A stretch of 64,000 bases of DNA. Origin: Comamonadaceae bacterium. Its GTDB lineage: Bacteria; Pseudomonadota; Gammaproteobacteria; Burkholderiales; Burkholderiaceae_C. The position numbers and the translations under genes are program-made. Shown here piece after piece: positions 15,855 to 26,531 of this stretch (its first letter is position 1; each line of letters opens with the position of its first letter). The stretch lies in assembly GCA_947448735.1 (NCBI GenBank), contig CANFOS010000018.1:1-64000 (forward strand), in the 5' to 3' direction. The notes under the pieces were generated by a model. It did no database searches. It had not been told where the DNA came from and was given only the letters and a program-made list of their open reading frames with translations.

Positions 15855-16583
15855 TCACTCACCCAAGTAAGCCGCCCGCACCCGTGGGTCATTCAGCAGC
15901 GCTTTGGCGTCCCCATTCATCGTCACGGCGCCGGACTCCATCACATACCCACGGTCAGCAATCGCTAGCGCCCGGCTGGCGTTTTGCTCAACCAGCAAAA
16001 TCGTCACGCCTTGTGCAGACACATCCCGCACGACTTCAAAAATTTTGTCCACCATGATGGGTGACAGCCCCATTGACGGCTCATCGAGCAGCAGCACCTT
16101 GGGCCGGCTCATCAGCGCGCGACCCATGGCCAGCATTTGCTGTTCGCCGCCGCTCATGGTGCCGGCCAGTTGGTCTTTGCGTTCACGCAGGCGCGGAAAA
16201 ATGCTGAACATCTTTTCCATATCCGCCGCAATCTCGACCTTGTCGTTGCGGATGTAGGCACCCATTTGCAGGTTTTCGGTGATGGTCATGCGGGCAAACA
16301 CGCCGCGCCCTTCGGGCACCATGGCCAGGCCTTCGCGGACCAGGTCCCACGCGCCCTTGCCTTTGATGCTTTTGCCTAGGTATTCAATGTCGCCGTCGGC
16401 CATCGGTAATGAGCCGGTGATGGCTTTCATCGTCGTGGTTTTGCCCGCGCCGTTCGAGCCAATCAGCGTGACGAGTTCACCTTGGTTGACATGGAGGTCA
16501 ACGCCCTTGACCGCCTTGATGCCACCATAGGCGACTTGCAGGCCGGTGATTTTTAAAAGTGTCTGACTTGTTGTTTTTGTCAT
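15855..16583 (-). CDS. livF: Branched-chain amino acid ABC transporter ATPase
   Basis: This 242-residue ATPase has Walker A GSNGAGKTT (42-50), signature MSGGEQQMLAMGRALM and Walker B VLLLDEPSMGLSP. The Q-M-L-A-M-G-R-A-L form and the overall length are diagnostic of LivF rather than LivG. It is last in the order livH-livM-livG-livF on the minus strand. It would hydrolyse ATP to drive import of leucine-type amino acids, or of other substrates taken by HAAT-family systems such as amides and aromatic acids. Confidence 0.94.
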   Translation of the reverse strand: MTKTTSQTLLKITGLQVAYGGIKAVKGVDLHVNQGELVTLIGSNGAGKTTTMKAITGSLPMADGDIEYLGKSIKGKGAWDLVREGLAMVPEGRGVFARMTITENLQMGAYIRNDKVEIAADMEKMFSIFPRLRERKDQLAGTMSGGEQQMLAMGRALMSRPKVLLLDEPSMGLSPIMVDKIFEVVRDVSAQGVTILLVEQNASRALAIADRGYVMESGAVTMNGDAKALLNDPRVRAAYLGE

Positions 16584-16590
16584 GGTTTTC

Positions 16591-17358
16591 TCAGTGACCT
16601 GAGCCCAAATAAGCCGTGATCACTTTTTCGTTTTTCTGCACATCTGCCGGCAGGCCTTCAGCAATCTGCTTGCCATAGTCGAGCACGGTGACGCGGTCAC
16701 ACAGGCCCATCACCAGTTTCACGTCATGCTCAATCAGCAAGATGGTGCGGTTGTCTTTGCGAATCTGGTCAATCAGCTCACGCAGCTGCACTTTTTCGGT
16801 GGCGTTCATGCCAGCGGCAGGCTCGTCGAGCGCAATCAGCTGCGGGTCAGTGGCCAGGGCGCGTGCGATTTCAAGGCGGCGCTGGTCGCCGTAGCTCAGG
16901 GTGCGGGCCTTGAAGTCGGCGTATTTGCCAATGCCGACATAGTCCAGCAGCTCTTGCGCACGTTTGGCAATGGCCGCTTCTTCAGCCTTGAAGCCCGCGG
17001 TGCGAAACACCGCTCCCAGCAGGCCAGACGAGGTGCGCACATGCCTGCCAACCATGACGTTTTCAAGCGCCGTCATTTCAGCAAACAGGCGAATGTTTTG
17101 AAAAGTACGGGCGATGCCGGCCTTGGCGACCTCGTGTACAGCGGCTGGCTCATAGGGCTTGCCAGCCAGTTCAAACGTGCCGCTGTCGGGCGTGTACAAG
17201 CCGGTGAGCACGTTGAAAAAGGTGGTCTTGCCGGCACCGTTGGGGCCAATCAGGCCGTAAACCTGGCCGCGCTCAATCTGAATACCGACGTCGCTCAAGG
17301 CCTGCAAACCGCCAAAGCGTTTGGACACACCCGATACTTTGAGAATGGTATCGCTCAT
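16591..17358 (-). CDS. livG: Branched-chain amino acid ABC transporter ATPase
   Basis: This 255-residue ATPase has Walker A GPNGAGKTTFFN (38-49), the LivG-specific ARTFQNIRLFAEMTALENVM segment, signature LSYGDQRRLEIARAL and Walker B LIALDEPAAGMN. Its start overlaps the end of livM by 4 bases, and livF follows after 7 bases. It forms the ATPase pair with LivF. Confidence 0.94.
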   Translation of the reverse strand: MSDTILKVSGVSKRFGGLQALSDVGIQIERGQVYGLIGPNGAGKTTFFNVLTGLYTPDSGTFELAGKPYEPAAVHEVAKAGIARTFQNIRLFAEMTALENVMVGRHVRTSSGLLGAVFRTAGFKAEEAAIAKRAQELLDYVGIGKYADFKARTLSYGDQRRLEIARALATDPQLIALDEPAAGMNATEKVQLRELIDQIRKDNRTILLIEHDVKLVMGLCDRVTVLDYGKQIAEGLPADVQKNEKVITAYLGSGH

Positions 17359-18455
17359 ACTGATGGCCCCTCGGTTTTAGCTGGCTTGTCCAGCGACCTG
17401 CCATGCTCGGGAGACGGCCACAAGCCGCGTGGCCGCATCAGCATGATGGTGATCATGGCCAGCGCAATCAGCAGCTGCCGCAAGATGGCCGCGTCAAGCC
17501 GGCCGTCGGTCATGGTTTGCAGTGGTCCGGCAACATGGCGCAAGACCTCGGGCAAAGCAGCCAGCAACAAGGCCCCCAAAATCACCCCCGGCAAATAACC
17601 AATACCGCCCAGCACCACCATGGCCACAATCATGACCGACTCCATCAGGCTGAACGATTCGGGTGACACAAAGCCCTGAAAAGCCGCAAACATGGCACCC
17701 GACACGCCGCCAAACGTGGCACCCATGCCAAAAGCCAGCAGCTTGAGGTTGCGGGTGTTGATGCCCATGGCCTTGGCGGCAATTTCGTCTTCGCGAATGG
17801 CCATCCAGGCGCGGCCAATGCGGGAATTTTCCAGGCGGTGGCAAATGACGACAGACACGATCACCAGCGCCAGAAACAAGTAGTAATACATCGATACCGA
17901 GTTGAACGTGATGCCCAAAAAGGTATGGTCTTTGCCGAGGTCAAAACCAAAAAACGTGATCGCATCAATCCGGTCGATGCCCTTGGGGCCGTTGGTGATG
18001 TTGATCGGCCTGTCCAGGTTGTTCAAAAACACGCGGATGATTTCACCAAAGCCCAAAGTGACAATCGCCAGGTAGTCACCGCGCAGCTTGAGGGTCGGAG
18101 CGCCCAGCATGATGCCAAACAGCCCCGCCAGAGCAGCCGCCAGCGGTATGGTCAGCCAGATCGGCAGATGCAGGCCATTCGGGAAGTTCTGGGCAATATA
18201 AGGAAAGGCCTCTGCCAGATGCGGTGATCCCAGCAACGCTGACAGATAAGCGCCCACGGCAAAAAACGCGACATAGCCCAGGTCCAGCAAGCCTGCGTAA
18301 CCGACCACAATGTTCAGGCCCAGGGCCAGCAGCACGTACAGCAGCGCCATGTCGACAATGCGTACCCAGGCGTTGCCGCCCTGCTGGAGCAGCAAGGGCA
18401 GCACCAGCAGCGCAGCAGCGACCGCCAGGAAGGTGATGAGTTTGTTGGGTTTCAT
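17355..18455 (-). CDS. livM: Branched-chain amino acid ABC transporter permease
   Basis: This 366-residue multi-pass membrane protein has about 9-10 hydrophobic segments. LNIVVGYAGLLDLGYVAFFA is the LivM signature in the second and third helices, followed by GAPTLKLRGDYLAIVTLGFG. The cytoplasmic loop RAWMAIREDEIAAKAMGINT is the EAA-like ATPase contact. The C-terminal tail (LWPSPEHGRSLDKPAKTEG) is hydrophilic. It is encoded between livH and livG. Confidence 0.94.
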   Translation of the reverse strand: MKPNKLITFLAVAAALLVLPLLLQQGGNAWVRIVDMALLYVLLALGLNIVVGYAGLLDLGYVAFFAVGAYLSALLGSPHLAEAFPYIAQNFPNGLHLPIWLTIPLAAALAGLFGIMLGAPTLKLRGDYLAIVTLGFGEIIRVFLNNLDRPINITNGPKGIDRIDAITFFGFDLGKDHTFLGITFNSVSMYYYLFLALVIVSVVICHRLENSRIGRAWMAIREDEIAAKAMGINTRNLKLLAFGMGATFGGVSGAMFAAFQGFVSPESFSLMESVMIVAMVVLGGIGYLPGVILGALLLAALPEVLRHVAGPLQTMTDGRLDAAILRQLLIALAMITIMLMRPRGLWPSPEHGRSLDKPAKTEGPSV

Positions 18456-18473
18456 GTTGTTGTCTTTCCCGCA

Positions 18474-19403
18474 TCAAGCCCGGTCGGCCACACGCTCGCC
18501 AAGCAGGCCGGAGGGCCTCAGCGTCAGCACAAAAATCAGCACGATGAAGGCAAAAATATCGCTGTACTGGCTGCCCAGAACGTCTCCGGTCAGGGGCCCG
18601 ATATAGCCGGCACCAATCGACTCGATCAGGCCCAGCAAGATACCGCCCAGCACCGCCCCACCGAGATTGCCAATACCGCCGAACACGGCCGCGGTGAACG
18701 CCTTCAGCCCCGGCAGAAAGCCCATGGCGTGCTGCACCGTGCCGTAGTTGGAGGCATACATCACGCCGGCCAGCGCTGCCAGCAGCGCGCCAATGATGAA
18801 GGTGGCAGAGATAACCGTGTCGGGCCGCACGCCCATCAGGGCGGCCACGCGCGGGTTTTCGGCCGTGGCGCGCATGGCGCGGCCCAGCCGGGTGTAATGC
18901 ACCAGCCACATCAGCACCGCCAGTGACACCGCTGTGGCACCGAGGATAAAAATCTGCGTCACTGTGATGACCGCGCCAGCCAGCTCATAGGGTTCTGACG
19001 GCAGCAGCGTGGGATAGGACTTGTAGTTGGGCTTCCAGATGATCATGGCCAGCGTTTGCAGCAGCAGCGACATGCCAATGGCGGTGATGAGAGGGGCCAG
19101 CTTGGGCGCATTGCGCAGCGGCCGGTAGGCTACTTTTTCAATCACGAAATTCAGCGAGCCGCACACCACAAAAGCAATCAGCAGCGACACCAGCAAAATC
19201 ACCCAGCCGGCCGTGCCCGGCATGGACGACTGCATCAGGCCGATGATGGTCCAGCTGGTCAGGGCGCCGACCATCAGCACTTCACCGTGGGCGAAATTGA
19301 TCAGATTGATGATGCCGTACACCATGGTGTAGCCGAGTGCGATCAGGGCATACATGCTGCCCAGAACCAGACCATTGATGATCTGCTGCAGGAATACGTC
19401 CAT
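18474..19403 (-). CDS. livH: Branched-chain amino acid ABC transporter permease
   Basis: This 309-residue permease begins MDVFLQQIINGLVLGSMYAL followed by IALGYTMVYGIINLINFAHG, the invariant LivH N-terminus. RAMRATAENPRVAALMGVRP is the ATPase-contact loop. The C-terminal half contains AFTAAVFGGIGNLGGAVLGG. It is the first gene of livHMGF. No periplasmic binding protein gene lies upstream (the neighbour is rarA on the same strand), so the system must use one encoded elsewhere. Confidence 0.94.
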   Translation of the reverse strand: MDVFLQQIINGLVLGSMYALIALGYTMVYGIINLINFAHGEVLMVGALTSWTIIGLMQSSMPGTAGWVILLVSLLIAFVVCGSLNFVIEKVAYRPLRNAPKLAPLITAIGMSLLLQTLAMIIWKPNYKSYPTLLPSEPYELAGAVITVTQIFILGATAVSLAVLMWLVHYTRLGRAMRATAENPRVAALMGVRPDTVISATFIIGALLAALAGVMYASNYGTVQHAMGFLPGLKAFTAAVFGGIGNLGGAVLGGILLGLIESIGAGYIGPLTGDVLGSQYSDIFAFIVLIFVLTLRPSGLLGERVADRA

Positions 19404-19565
19404 GGTTTATCTCCCAATCATGCTCAAAACCAAAATTGTGTACGAAACTGGCGGCAAACAACTGGCCAGTTCTTGCTTGAGAGTGCATTGAAGCACACCA
19501 AGCGAGAATCGCGCCATCCCCGTGTACGAAGCAGGGTCTACCCCCTGGACTGGCTTGTAAAACTT

Positions 19566-20903
19566 TCAGCTTTGCAGGTTATTTTTAAGCTTCAGAGCGC
19601 TCAGCTTCTCAGCGATTTTGATTTCCAGCCCGCGCGCCACAGGCCGGTAAAAGCCGGGCGCCGCCATGCCTTCGGGAAAATAGTTTTCCCCTGCTGCGAA
19701 AGCATCTTCTTCGTTGTGGGCGTAGCGGTAGTTCTTGCCGTAGTCGAGCTCTTTCATGAGCTGGCTCGGTGCATTGCGCAGGTGCATGGGCACCGGGCGT
19801 GTGCCCTCTTTTTTGATCAGTGCCTTGGCCTCGTTAAAGGCCTTGTAGACCGCGTTCGACTTGGGTGCCACTGCCAGGTAAATCACGCATTCAGCCAGTG
19901 CCAGTTCGCCTTCAGGCGAGCCCAGTCGTTCGTACACATCGGCAGCGCTGACGGCCAGGGTCAAAGCGCGCGGATCGGCCAGGCCAATGTCCTCACTGGC
20001 CATGCGGATCAGTCGGCGCGCCAGGTATTTGGGCTCTGCACCGCCATCGAGCATGCGCATGAACCAGTACAGGGCTGCGTCCGGGTCAGAGCCACGCACG
20101 GATTTGTGCAGGGCTGAAATCGTGTCATAAAACTGCTCGCCGCCCTTGTCGTAGCGACGCATTTTTTCACCCAGCACGGTCATCAGCCAGGCATCGGTCA
20201 CGTCTGTGATGGGCCCGAGCTTGTCATTGCCAGCAGCCACGGCCAGTGATTCGAGCGTGTTCAGCAGCCGCCGTGCATCGCCATCGGCATAGGCCACCAA
20301 TCGATCAACTGCGTCATCAGCTATGCTTTCAATAGCTGCCAGGGCATGATTTTGAAGGGCTACAGCCACTATTTTCTTCAGGTCTGGCTCAGACAAGGGT
20401 TGCAGCACGTAAACCGCCGCACGCGACAGCAAAGCCGAGTTGACTTCAAACGAGGGGTTTTCAGTGGTCGCGCCAATAAAGGTGAAAAGCCCGCTTTCAA
20501 CATGCGGCAAAAAAGCATCTTGCTGGCTTTTGTTGAAACGGTGGACCTCGTCGACAAACACGATGGTGCGTTTGCCGCTCCCATCGCCCATGCCGCCGCC
20601 CTGCCCGAGCCATACGTTGGCCTGCTCCACCGCTTCACGAATGTCTTTGACGCCGCCCAGCACCGCCGACATGGTGATGAAATGGGCATCAAAGCTGCTG
20701 GCCATGAGCCGGGCGATGGTGGTTTTGCCCACACCCGGCGGCCCCCACAAAATGCAGCTGTGCGGCTGACCCGATTCAAACGCAATGCGCAGCGGCATGC
20801 CTTCACCCAGCAGGTGCTGCTGGCCGATGACGTCACCCAGCGTTTGCGGACGCAGACGCTCAGCCAGGGGGATGTTTATTTTCTTCGCCGCGCCTGTAGC
20901 CAT
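19566..20903 (-). CDS. rarA: Replication-associated recombination protein A (AAA+ ATPase)
   Basis: This 445-residue AAA+ protein (RarA/MgsA/WRNIP1 family) has Walker A GPPGVGKTT (54-62), Walker B IVFVDEVHRFNKSQQDAFLP, sensor GATTENPSFEVNSALLSR and sensor 2 GDARRLLNTLE. The C-terminal tetramerisation/MgsA domain contains MRMLDGGAEPKYLARRLIRM. It acts at stalled replication forks. A segment at about residues 179-195 (AVALQNHALAAIESIAD) is encoded by DNA resembling the dispersed repeat of this genome. It follows lolA and ftsK, a conserved gene order. Confidence 0.95.
   Translation of the reverse strand: MATGAAKKINIPLAERLRPQTLGDVIGQQHLLGEGMPLRIAFESGQPHSCILWGPPGVGKTTIARLMASSFDAHFITMSAVLGGVKDIREAVEQANVWLGQGGGMGDGSGKRTIVFVDEVHRFNKSQQDAFLPHVESGLFTFIGATTENPSFEVNSALLSRAAVYVLQPLSEPDLKKIVAVALQNHALAAIESIADDAVDRLVAYADGDARRLLNTLESLAVAAGNDKLGPITDVTDAWLMTVLGEKMRRYDKGGEQFYDTISALHKSVRGSDPDAALYWFMRMLDGGAEPKYLARRLIRMASEDIGLADPRALTLAVSAADVYERLGSPEGELALAECVIYLAVAPKSNAVYKAFNEAKALIKKEGTRPVPMHLRNAPSQLMKELDYGKNYRYAHNEEDAFAAGENYFPEGMAAPGFYRPVARGLEIKIAEKLSALKLKNNLQS
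20320..20369 (+). repeat. Dispersed repeat copy inside rarA
   Basis: On the plus strand this reads GCTATGCTTTCAATAGCTG then CCAGGGC, and ends GGGCTACAGCCAC. Against the intergenic copy at 61635 (GCTACTGATTTAGTAGCTG ... GGGCTAGAGGCAC), both ends match closely. It lies antisense within rarA and keeps the reading frame open, in a loop that is variable in the protein family. Confidence 0.55.
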
Positions 20904-20925
20904 GTCTGCAAAAGTGACGTGTCAG

Positions 20926-21663
20926 TTATTGACGGCTGACATCAGCACCAGCAGGTGGCTTGAACTGAAAGCTGGCGGCGGCCAGGGCCGGGTTGACTTC
21001 AAACTGGCTGAAGGTCATCACCGAGCGCTGACCAAAGCTGTCGAGAATCTCCAGCGCGGCCAATTCAATGCCGTTGCCAGTGGTTTTCAGGCCCACAACA
21101 ATGCTTTGCAGTTGGCCGTCTTTGGTTTTTGGCACGGCTTGCACCCACTGCAAACCCTCTTTCAGACCCGGCTTTTCAGGCAAGGCGGTCAGCGTGAAAT
21201 CAGCCTGCAGGCCTTTGAGGTCAGCCGCCGCGGCAATCACGGCTGCCGGTGTGCCATTGAGCACTTGCGCCAATTTGCGGGCGGTGACCTGGTTCAGGTC
21301 CAGGTCGTGCAGCCACAGCGTCTGGCCGTCTGAAACGATGGCTTGCTCAAACGGTTTTTTGTACAAAAACCTGAACCGGTTGGGCCGCAAAAACTCGAAC
21401 GTGCCACTGGAGGTTTTGGTTTTGGGCGTTTGGCCGTCTTTGGCCGGGCTGGTGACGACCTGGCTGAAGGCCGCGCGGCCACTTTTTGTGTTTTTAACGA
21501 AGTTTTCGAGGTCTTTGAGCCCTGTATCGCCCTGTTCCTGTGCGCCAGCAGCCACAGAAATAACCGCTATCGTCAAGGCCAGAACAGACTTTAAGATAGA
21601 AAAATGAAGGCGTGGAAGCATCCTCAAAGTATCCCGGCCAGTGGCATCAAATCTTGTCATCAT
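20926..21663 (-). CDS. lolA: Outer-membrane lipoprotein carrier protein LolA
   Basis: The frame opens at ATG 21663, overlapping the ftsK stop in an ATGA junction. An internal ATG at 21621 ([20 protein letters not shown]) begins the actual signal peptide, cleaved near AGAQ. Mature-protein segments [47 protein letters not shown] and [20 protein letters not shown] are typical of LolA, which carries lipoproteins across the periplasm from LolCDE to LolB. Length is 245 or 231 residues, depending on the start. Gene order ftsK-lolA-rarA is widespread in proteobacteria. Confidence 0.94.
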   Translation of the reverse strand: MMTRFDATGRDTLRMLPRLHFSILKSVLALTIAVISVAAGAQEQGDTGLKDLENFVKNTKSGRAAFSQVVTSPAKDGQTPKTKTSSGTFEFLRPNRFRFLYKKPFEQAIVSDGQTLWLHDLDLNQVTARKLAQVLNGTPAAVIAAAADLKGLQADFTLTALPEKPGLKEGLQWVQAVPKTKDGQLQSIVVGLKTTGNGIELAALEILDSFGQRSVMTFSQFEVNPALAAASFQFKPPAGADVSRQ

Positions 21664-24017
21664 TCAGCCCGCGCGGGCACCAGAATTTCACGCTGACCGC
21701 TGCCTGACATGGCGCTGATGAGCCCGGCTTTTTCCATCTCTTCGAGCATGCGGGCAGAGCGGTTGTAGCCAATTTTCAAATGCCGCTGCACGAGCGAAAT
21801 CGACGCCTTGCGGTTTTTCAAAACCACCTCTACCGCCTGGTCATACATCGGGTCTTTGTCGCCAGCTGCCACGCTCAGGTCGCCGCCCAGGTCGCCGCCC
21901 AGGTCACCGCCCTCACCATCGGCGACGCCGCCCTCCAGCACGCCGTCGATGTAGTTGGGTTCGCCCTGCTCTTTCAGGTAGCCCACCACGCGGTGGACCT
22001 CTTCGTCGCTGACAAACGCGCCATGCACACGAATCGGGAAACCGGTGCCACTGGGCATGTACAGCATGTCACCCATGCCCAGCAAGGCTTCGGCACCCAT
22101 CTGGTCCAGTATGGTGCGGCTGTCAATTTTGCTGCTGACCTGAAACGACAAACGCGTCGGAATGTTGGCCTTGATCAGGCCGGTGATCACGTCAACGCTT
22201 GGGCGCTGGGTGGCCAGTATCAAATGAATGCCGGCGGCGCGGGCTTTTTGCGCCAGCCGGGCAATCAGCTCTTCAATTTTTTTGCCCACCACCATCATCA
22301 GGTCGGCCAGCTCGTCAATCACCACCACGATGTAAGGCAAGCGCTCCAGTGGCTCGGGCTGGTCAGGTGTCAGGCTGAACGGGTTGCCTATCATCTCGCC
22401 CCTGGCTTTGGCGTCGTCGATTTTGACGTTGTAGCCCGCCAGGTTGCGCACGCCCATCTTGCTCATCAGCTTGTAGCGCTTTTCCATCTCGGCGACGCAC
22501 CAGTTCAGGCCGTGCGCAGCCTGGCGCATGTCGGTCACCACCGGGCATAGCAGATGCGGAATCCCTTCATAAACACTCATTTCCAGCATCTTGGGGTCGA
22601 TCAGCAAGAGCCGCACGTCTCGGGCATCGGCCTTGTAGAGCAGGCTCAAAATCATGGCGTTGATACCGACTGATTTGCCCGAGCCGGTGGTGCCTGCCAC
22701 CAGACAGTGCGGCATTTTGGCCAGGTCTGCCACCACCGCATGACCCGCAATGTCTTTGCCCAGGCCCATGGTGAGCAGGCTTTTGGCTTCGTTGTAAACC
22801 TGCGAGCCCAAAATTTCGCTGAGCTTGATGGACTGGCGCTTGGCATTTGGCAGTTCAAGAGCCATCAGGTTTTTACCCGGAATGGTTTCAATCACGCGGA
22901 TGGACACCAGGCTGAGCGCCCGCGCCAGGTCCTTGGCCAGGCCGACCACTTGCGATCCTTTTACGCCTGTGGCGGGCTCAATCTCATAGCGGGTAATCAC
23001 CGGGCCCGGTGCGGCAGCCACCACGCGCACATCTACGCCAAAGTCCTTGAGTTTTTTCTCAATCAAGCGCGAGGTCATCTCCAGCGTTTCTGGGGCCACG
23101 CCCTCCTGCTTTGACGTGGCACCGTCGAGCAGGTCCACCTGCGGCAGCTTGGAATCGGGCATGTCCTTGAACAGCGGCTTTTGCCTTTCCTTGATGACGC
23201 GCTCGCTTTTCGGAATTTCAACGAAGCTCGGCTCAATCAGCACTGGCACCGGATGATGTTCTTCAATATCGATGCGCTCGTCCTGCAAGGTTGCTTCACG
23301 CTCCATGGCGGCTTTTTTACCCACGGCCAGGTCTTCGGCCATCTCGCGCTTTTCGCGTCGTGAATCGATCAGGTTGCTGATCCATTCGCCCAGGCGCTGG
23401 GCCGCTTGTGCCCAGGAAAAACCAAACACCAGGGATGCGGCCATCACACCCACCACAATCATCACCAGCCCAGAGCCCGCAAAGCCCAGCCACTTGACCC
23501 CCGCCCCACCCACCAGATAACCGAGCGCACCTCCCGCATGGTCTGGCAGATGCGCTTCAAAACGGTACAAACGCGACCATTCAAGCCCCGTGCTGGCGAT
23601 CATCAGCAAGACCAATCCCAGCCAGAATTTAAGACGGCTGTTCGCTGCAACAGCTGCGCTGTGGGGGGCCTCTGCCCTCAACCAGCGCGCCAGCGATGCC
23701 AGCCAACTTGACACACCCGCCGCCAGCAACCACCAGACCGAAAAACCCAGCAAAAAATAGCTTGCGTCTGCCAGATAAGCGCCCAGCTTGCCGCCCCAGT
23801 TGCGTGCGGCAACCTGCACGACGCCCAATTCTTGGGCATTTCCAGAGGTGGACCAGGCGCCATCTTGCGCAGAGTAACTCAGCAGCGCCAACAGCCAGAA
23901 CATCAGTCCCAGCGCGCCCGCAACCAGGCCCAGTTCATGAGCAAATCGCCTCAAGCCGCCCTGCGATGCGGCGGTTTGGTCATGTTGCGAATTGAGAGTG
24001 TCTAAAGAGTAGGTCAT
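21660..24017 (-). CDS. ftsK: DNA translocase FtsK
   Basis: This 785-residue protein has four N-terminal transmembrane segments (within residues about 30-205), a short charged linker, and the motor domain with Walker [15 protein letters not shown] (about 441-454) and Walker [14 protein letters not shown]. The C-terminal gamma winged-helix domain includes [20 protein letters not shown] and recognises KOPS sequences. It couples division-septum assembly with chromosome dimer resolution. Between motor and gamma domains is a glycine/aspartate-rich hinge with three tandem GGDL units, encoded by a 12-bp tandem repeat at 21876-21912. Confidence 0.95.
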   Translation of the reverse strand: MTYSLDTLNSQHDQTAASQGGLRRFAHELGLVAGALGLMFWLLALLSYSAQDGAWSTSGNAQELGVVQVAARNWGGKLGAYLADASYFLLGFSVWWLLAAGVSSWLASLARWLRAEAPHSAAVAANSRLKFWLGLVLLMIASTGLEWSRLYRFEAHLPDHAGGALGYLVGGAGVKWLGFAGSGLVMIVVGVMAASLVFGFSWAQAAQRLGEWISNLIDSRREKREMAEDLAVGKKAAMEREATLQDERIDIEEHHPVPVLIEPSFVEIPKSERVIKERQKPLFKDMPDSKLPQVDLLDGATSKQEGVAPETLEMTSRLIEKKLKDFGVDVRVVAAAPGPVITRYEIEPATGVKGSQVVGLAKDLARALSLVSIRVIETIPGKNLMALELPNAKRQSIKLSEILGSQVYNEAKSLLTMGLGKDIAGHAVVADLAKMPHCLVAGTTGSGKSVGINAMILSLLYKADARDVRLLLIDPKMLEMSVYEGIPHLLCPVVTDMRQAAHGLNWCVAEMEKRYKLMSKMGVRNLAGYNVKIDDAKARGEMIGNPFSLTPDQPEPLERLPYIVVVIDELADLMMVVGKKIEELIARLAQKARAAGIHLILATQRPSVDVITGLIKANIPTRLSFQVSSKIDSRTILDQMGAEALLGMGDMLYMPSGTGFPIRVHGAFVSDEEVHRVVGYLKEQGEPNYIDGVLEGGVADGEGGDLGGDLGGDLSVAAGDKDPMYDQAVEVVLKNRKASISLVQRHLKIGYNRSARMLEEMEKAGLISAMSGSGQREILVPARAE
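21876..21912 (-). repeat. 12-bp tandem repeat in ftsK
   Basis: Three near-identical copies of CAGGTCGCCGCC (plus-strand view) encode the tandem [12 protein letters not shown] hinge of FtsK. Such short in-frame repeats can vary in number between strains by slippage. Confidence 0.75.
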
Positions 24018-24070
24018 AAGCTGCCTGAGAGCTTAACGCAGATGATCCGCCCGCTGCGCTAAAACCATCA

Positions 24071-24751
24071 CTATTCGAGCGAAGTCAGCCGATCTTTGAC
24101 GATCATGGAACCGTCTGGGTGGGTCACGATAAAACCGCGCTTTTGCAGGTCTTTCATCGCCCGGCTGACCATTTCGCGTGAGGCGCCGACCATCTTGGCC
24201 AGGTCCTTTCGCGGCAACTTGTCACGAATCACCGTGTTGCCATCTGCATCAACGACCGCAAATTCAAGCAAAGCCCTTGCCACACGGCCGTACACGTCCA
24301 TCAGCGAGAGGGATTCAATTTGACGGTTAGCTTGGCGCAAGCGCTGCACCAGCTTTTTCATGACAGCATAAGCCACGGAAGAATTGTCCGGCAGGAAACG
24401 GGCAAACTCAGACCGGCCCAAGATCAGCACGTCGGTTCTCACCAGGGCGCGAACCGTGGCCGAATGCGGCTCGTTGTCAATCAGGCTCATTTCGCCGATG
24501 TAGTCGCCAGGCTCCATGGTGGCCAAAATCGCCTCACGGCCGCGTGTGTCAGTGGTCATCACGCGCGCGCGGCCCGTCAAAATGATGGCGAGCGAGTCTG
24601 ATTTTTTGCCCTGCTCAACAATGGCCTGACCGCGTTTGAACCGGCACTTGACAGCAGCCTGTGCCAACGCTTCGGCCTGCCGGACCGTGAGGGTCGAAAA
24701 CAGCGGCACCCTGCGGATCAGTTCGAGATTGGTCGCCAAAATGGACATCAT
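24071..24751 (-). CDS. Crp/Fnr-family transcriptional regulator
   Basis: This 226-residue protein has an N-terminal cyclic-nucleotide-binding-like beta-roll (about 15-130), with FKRGQAIVEQGKKSDSLAII and MEPGDYIGEMSLIDNEPHSA. Then come a dimer helix and a winged HTH with LPRKDLAKMVGASREMVSRA (about 180-199). No Fnr-type cysteine cluster is visible, so oxygen sensing through Fe-S is unlikely. The R-x-x-S/A-x-V segment (HSATVRAL) is close to the phosphate-binding cassette of CRP-type proteins, so a nucleotide effector is plausible. It is divergent from trxB with about 146 bases between the starts. Confidence 0.92.
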   Translation of the reverse strand: MMSILATNLELIRRVPLFSTLTVRQAEALAQAAVKCRFKRGQAIVEQGKKSDSLAIILTGRARVMTTDTRGREAILATMEPGDYIGEMSLIDNEPHSATVRALVRTDVLILGRSEFARFLPDNSSVAYAVMKKLVQRLRQANRQIESLSLMDVYGRVARALLEFAVVDADGNTVIRDKLPRKDLAKMVGASREMVSRAMKDLQKRGFIVTHPDGSMIVKDRLTSLE

Positions 24752-24861
24752 TTACTCCTCAACCCTTTGGCAATTGGGACAAACTCAAATACCTACAATG
24801 AAAGGTGACGCCAGATTTGAAACACGTTTTCCGGATCGAGCTCTGCAGGTACTTATTTTAA

Positions 24862-25842
<981 letters not shown>

Positions 25843-25849
25843 CCCCGAT

Positions 25850-25878
25850 TTGGGGCTATCGGGTTTTCAGGCTATAAT
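25850..25878 (+). promoter_or_regulatory. Putative sigma-70 promoter for rpmB-rpmG
   Basis: TTGGGG (25850-25855) and a perfect TATAAT (25873-25878) are separated by 17 bp, 73 bases before the rpmB start codon. The preceding AACCCCGAT/ATCGGGTT bases can also pair as a weak trxB terminator, overlapping the promoter. Confidence 0.6.
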
Positions 25879-25951
25879 CAAAGGCTTCGCTGGAATCTGG
25901 CAACATTTGCCGTTTTTCACATCCCACTTTAATTTTTAACGGAGAGTGCTC

Positions 25952-26185
25952 ATGGCACGCGTCTGTCAGGTAACGGGCAAAGGCCCAATGGTCGGAAACA
26001 ACGTTTCCCATGCCAACAACAAAACCAAGCGCCGGTTTATGCCTAACCTGCAATACCGCCGCTTCTGGGTCGAGTCAGAAAACCGCTGGGTGCGTCTGCG
26101 CATCACCAGCGCCGGTCTGCGTTTGATCGACAAAAAAGGCATCGACGCGGTCCTGGTGGATCTTCGTGCCCGTGGTGAAGTCTAA
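25952..26185 (+). CDS. rpmB: 50S ribosomal protein L28
   Basis: This is a 77-residue basic protein starting [20 protein letters not shown], the universal L28 N-terminus. The chosen ATG (25952) follows GGAGAG at 25941, and the two codons ahead of it in the longer frame are not needed. [19 protein letters not shown] and ISAxGLRxIDKKGI-type segments complete the match. It is followed by rpmG, the usual rpmB-rpmG pair of large-subunit proteins. Confidence 0.97.
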   Translation: MARVCQVTGKGPMVGNNVSHANNKTKRRFMPNLQYRRFWVESENRWVRLRITSAGLRLIDKKGIDAVLVDLRARGEV

Positions 26186-26208
26186 GTTCTGAATGAAGGA
26201 AAACAATC

Positions 26209-26376
26209 ATGGCTAAAGGCGCACGCGAAAAAATCAAGCTGGAATCAACTGCCGGCACCGGTCACTTTTACACGACCACCAAAAACAAGAAAACCACGCC
26301 CGACAAAATGCTGATCATGAAATTTGATCCAAAAGCTCGCAAGCATGTGGAATACAAAGAAATCAAGCTGAAGTAA
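26209..26376 (+). CDS. rpmG: 50S ribosomal protein L33
   Basis: This 55-codon gene is read directly from the sequence. It starts [20 protein letters not shown], passes through [15 protein letters not shown] and ends [11 protein letters not shown]. The absence of the C-x-x-C pairs marks the zinc-independent form of L33. AAGGAAAA just upstream is the ribosome site. It lies 23 bases after rpmB and is followed by a strong terminator. Confidence 0.97.
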   Translation: MAKGAREKIKLESTAGTGHFYTTTKNKKTTPDKMLIMKFDPKARKHVEYKEIKLK

Positions 26377-26388
26377 TTCAGTTAAAAC

Positions 26389-26425
26389 AAAAAAGCCGCT
26401 GGCAGCAATGCGCAGCGGCTTTTTT
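26389..26425 (+). terminator. Intrinsic terminator of rpmB-rpmG
   Basis: AAAAAAGCCGCTG and CGCAGCGGCTTTTTT form a long stem with an A-tract before and a T-tract after, so it can work in both directions. It also lies downstream of the convergent desaturase gene. Confidence 0.9.
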
Positions 26426-26531
26426 GCGTCCGGTTTCCAGGCTATGCCGCCTGGGATCTGTTGACCTTCACATCGGCCAAAGAAAAAGCCGCCGCAGCGC
26501 TCGGCCGGGCGGCTTGTCAAAAGAACAAGCC

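Noticed and set aside
21660-21663. Frameshift or fusion between ftsK and lolA
   Set aside because: The 4-base ATGA overlap is a normal translational coupling junction; both proteins are complete.
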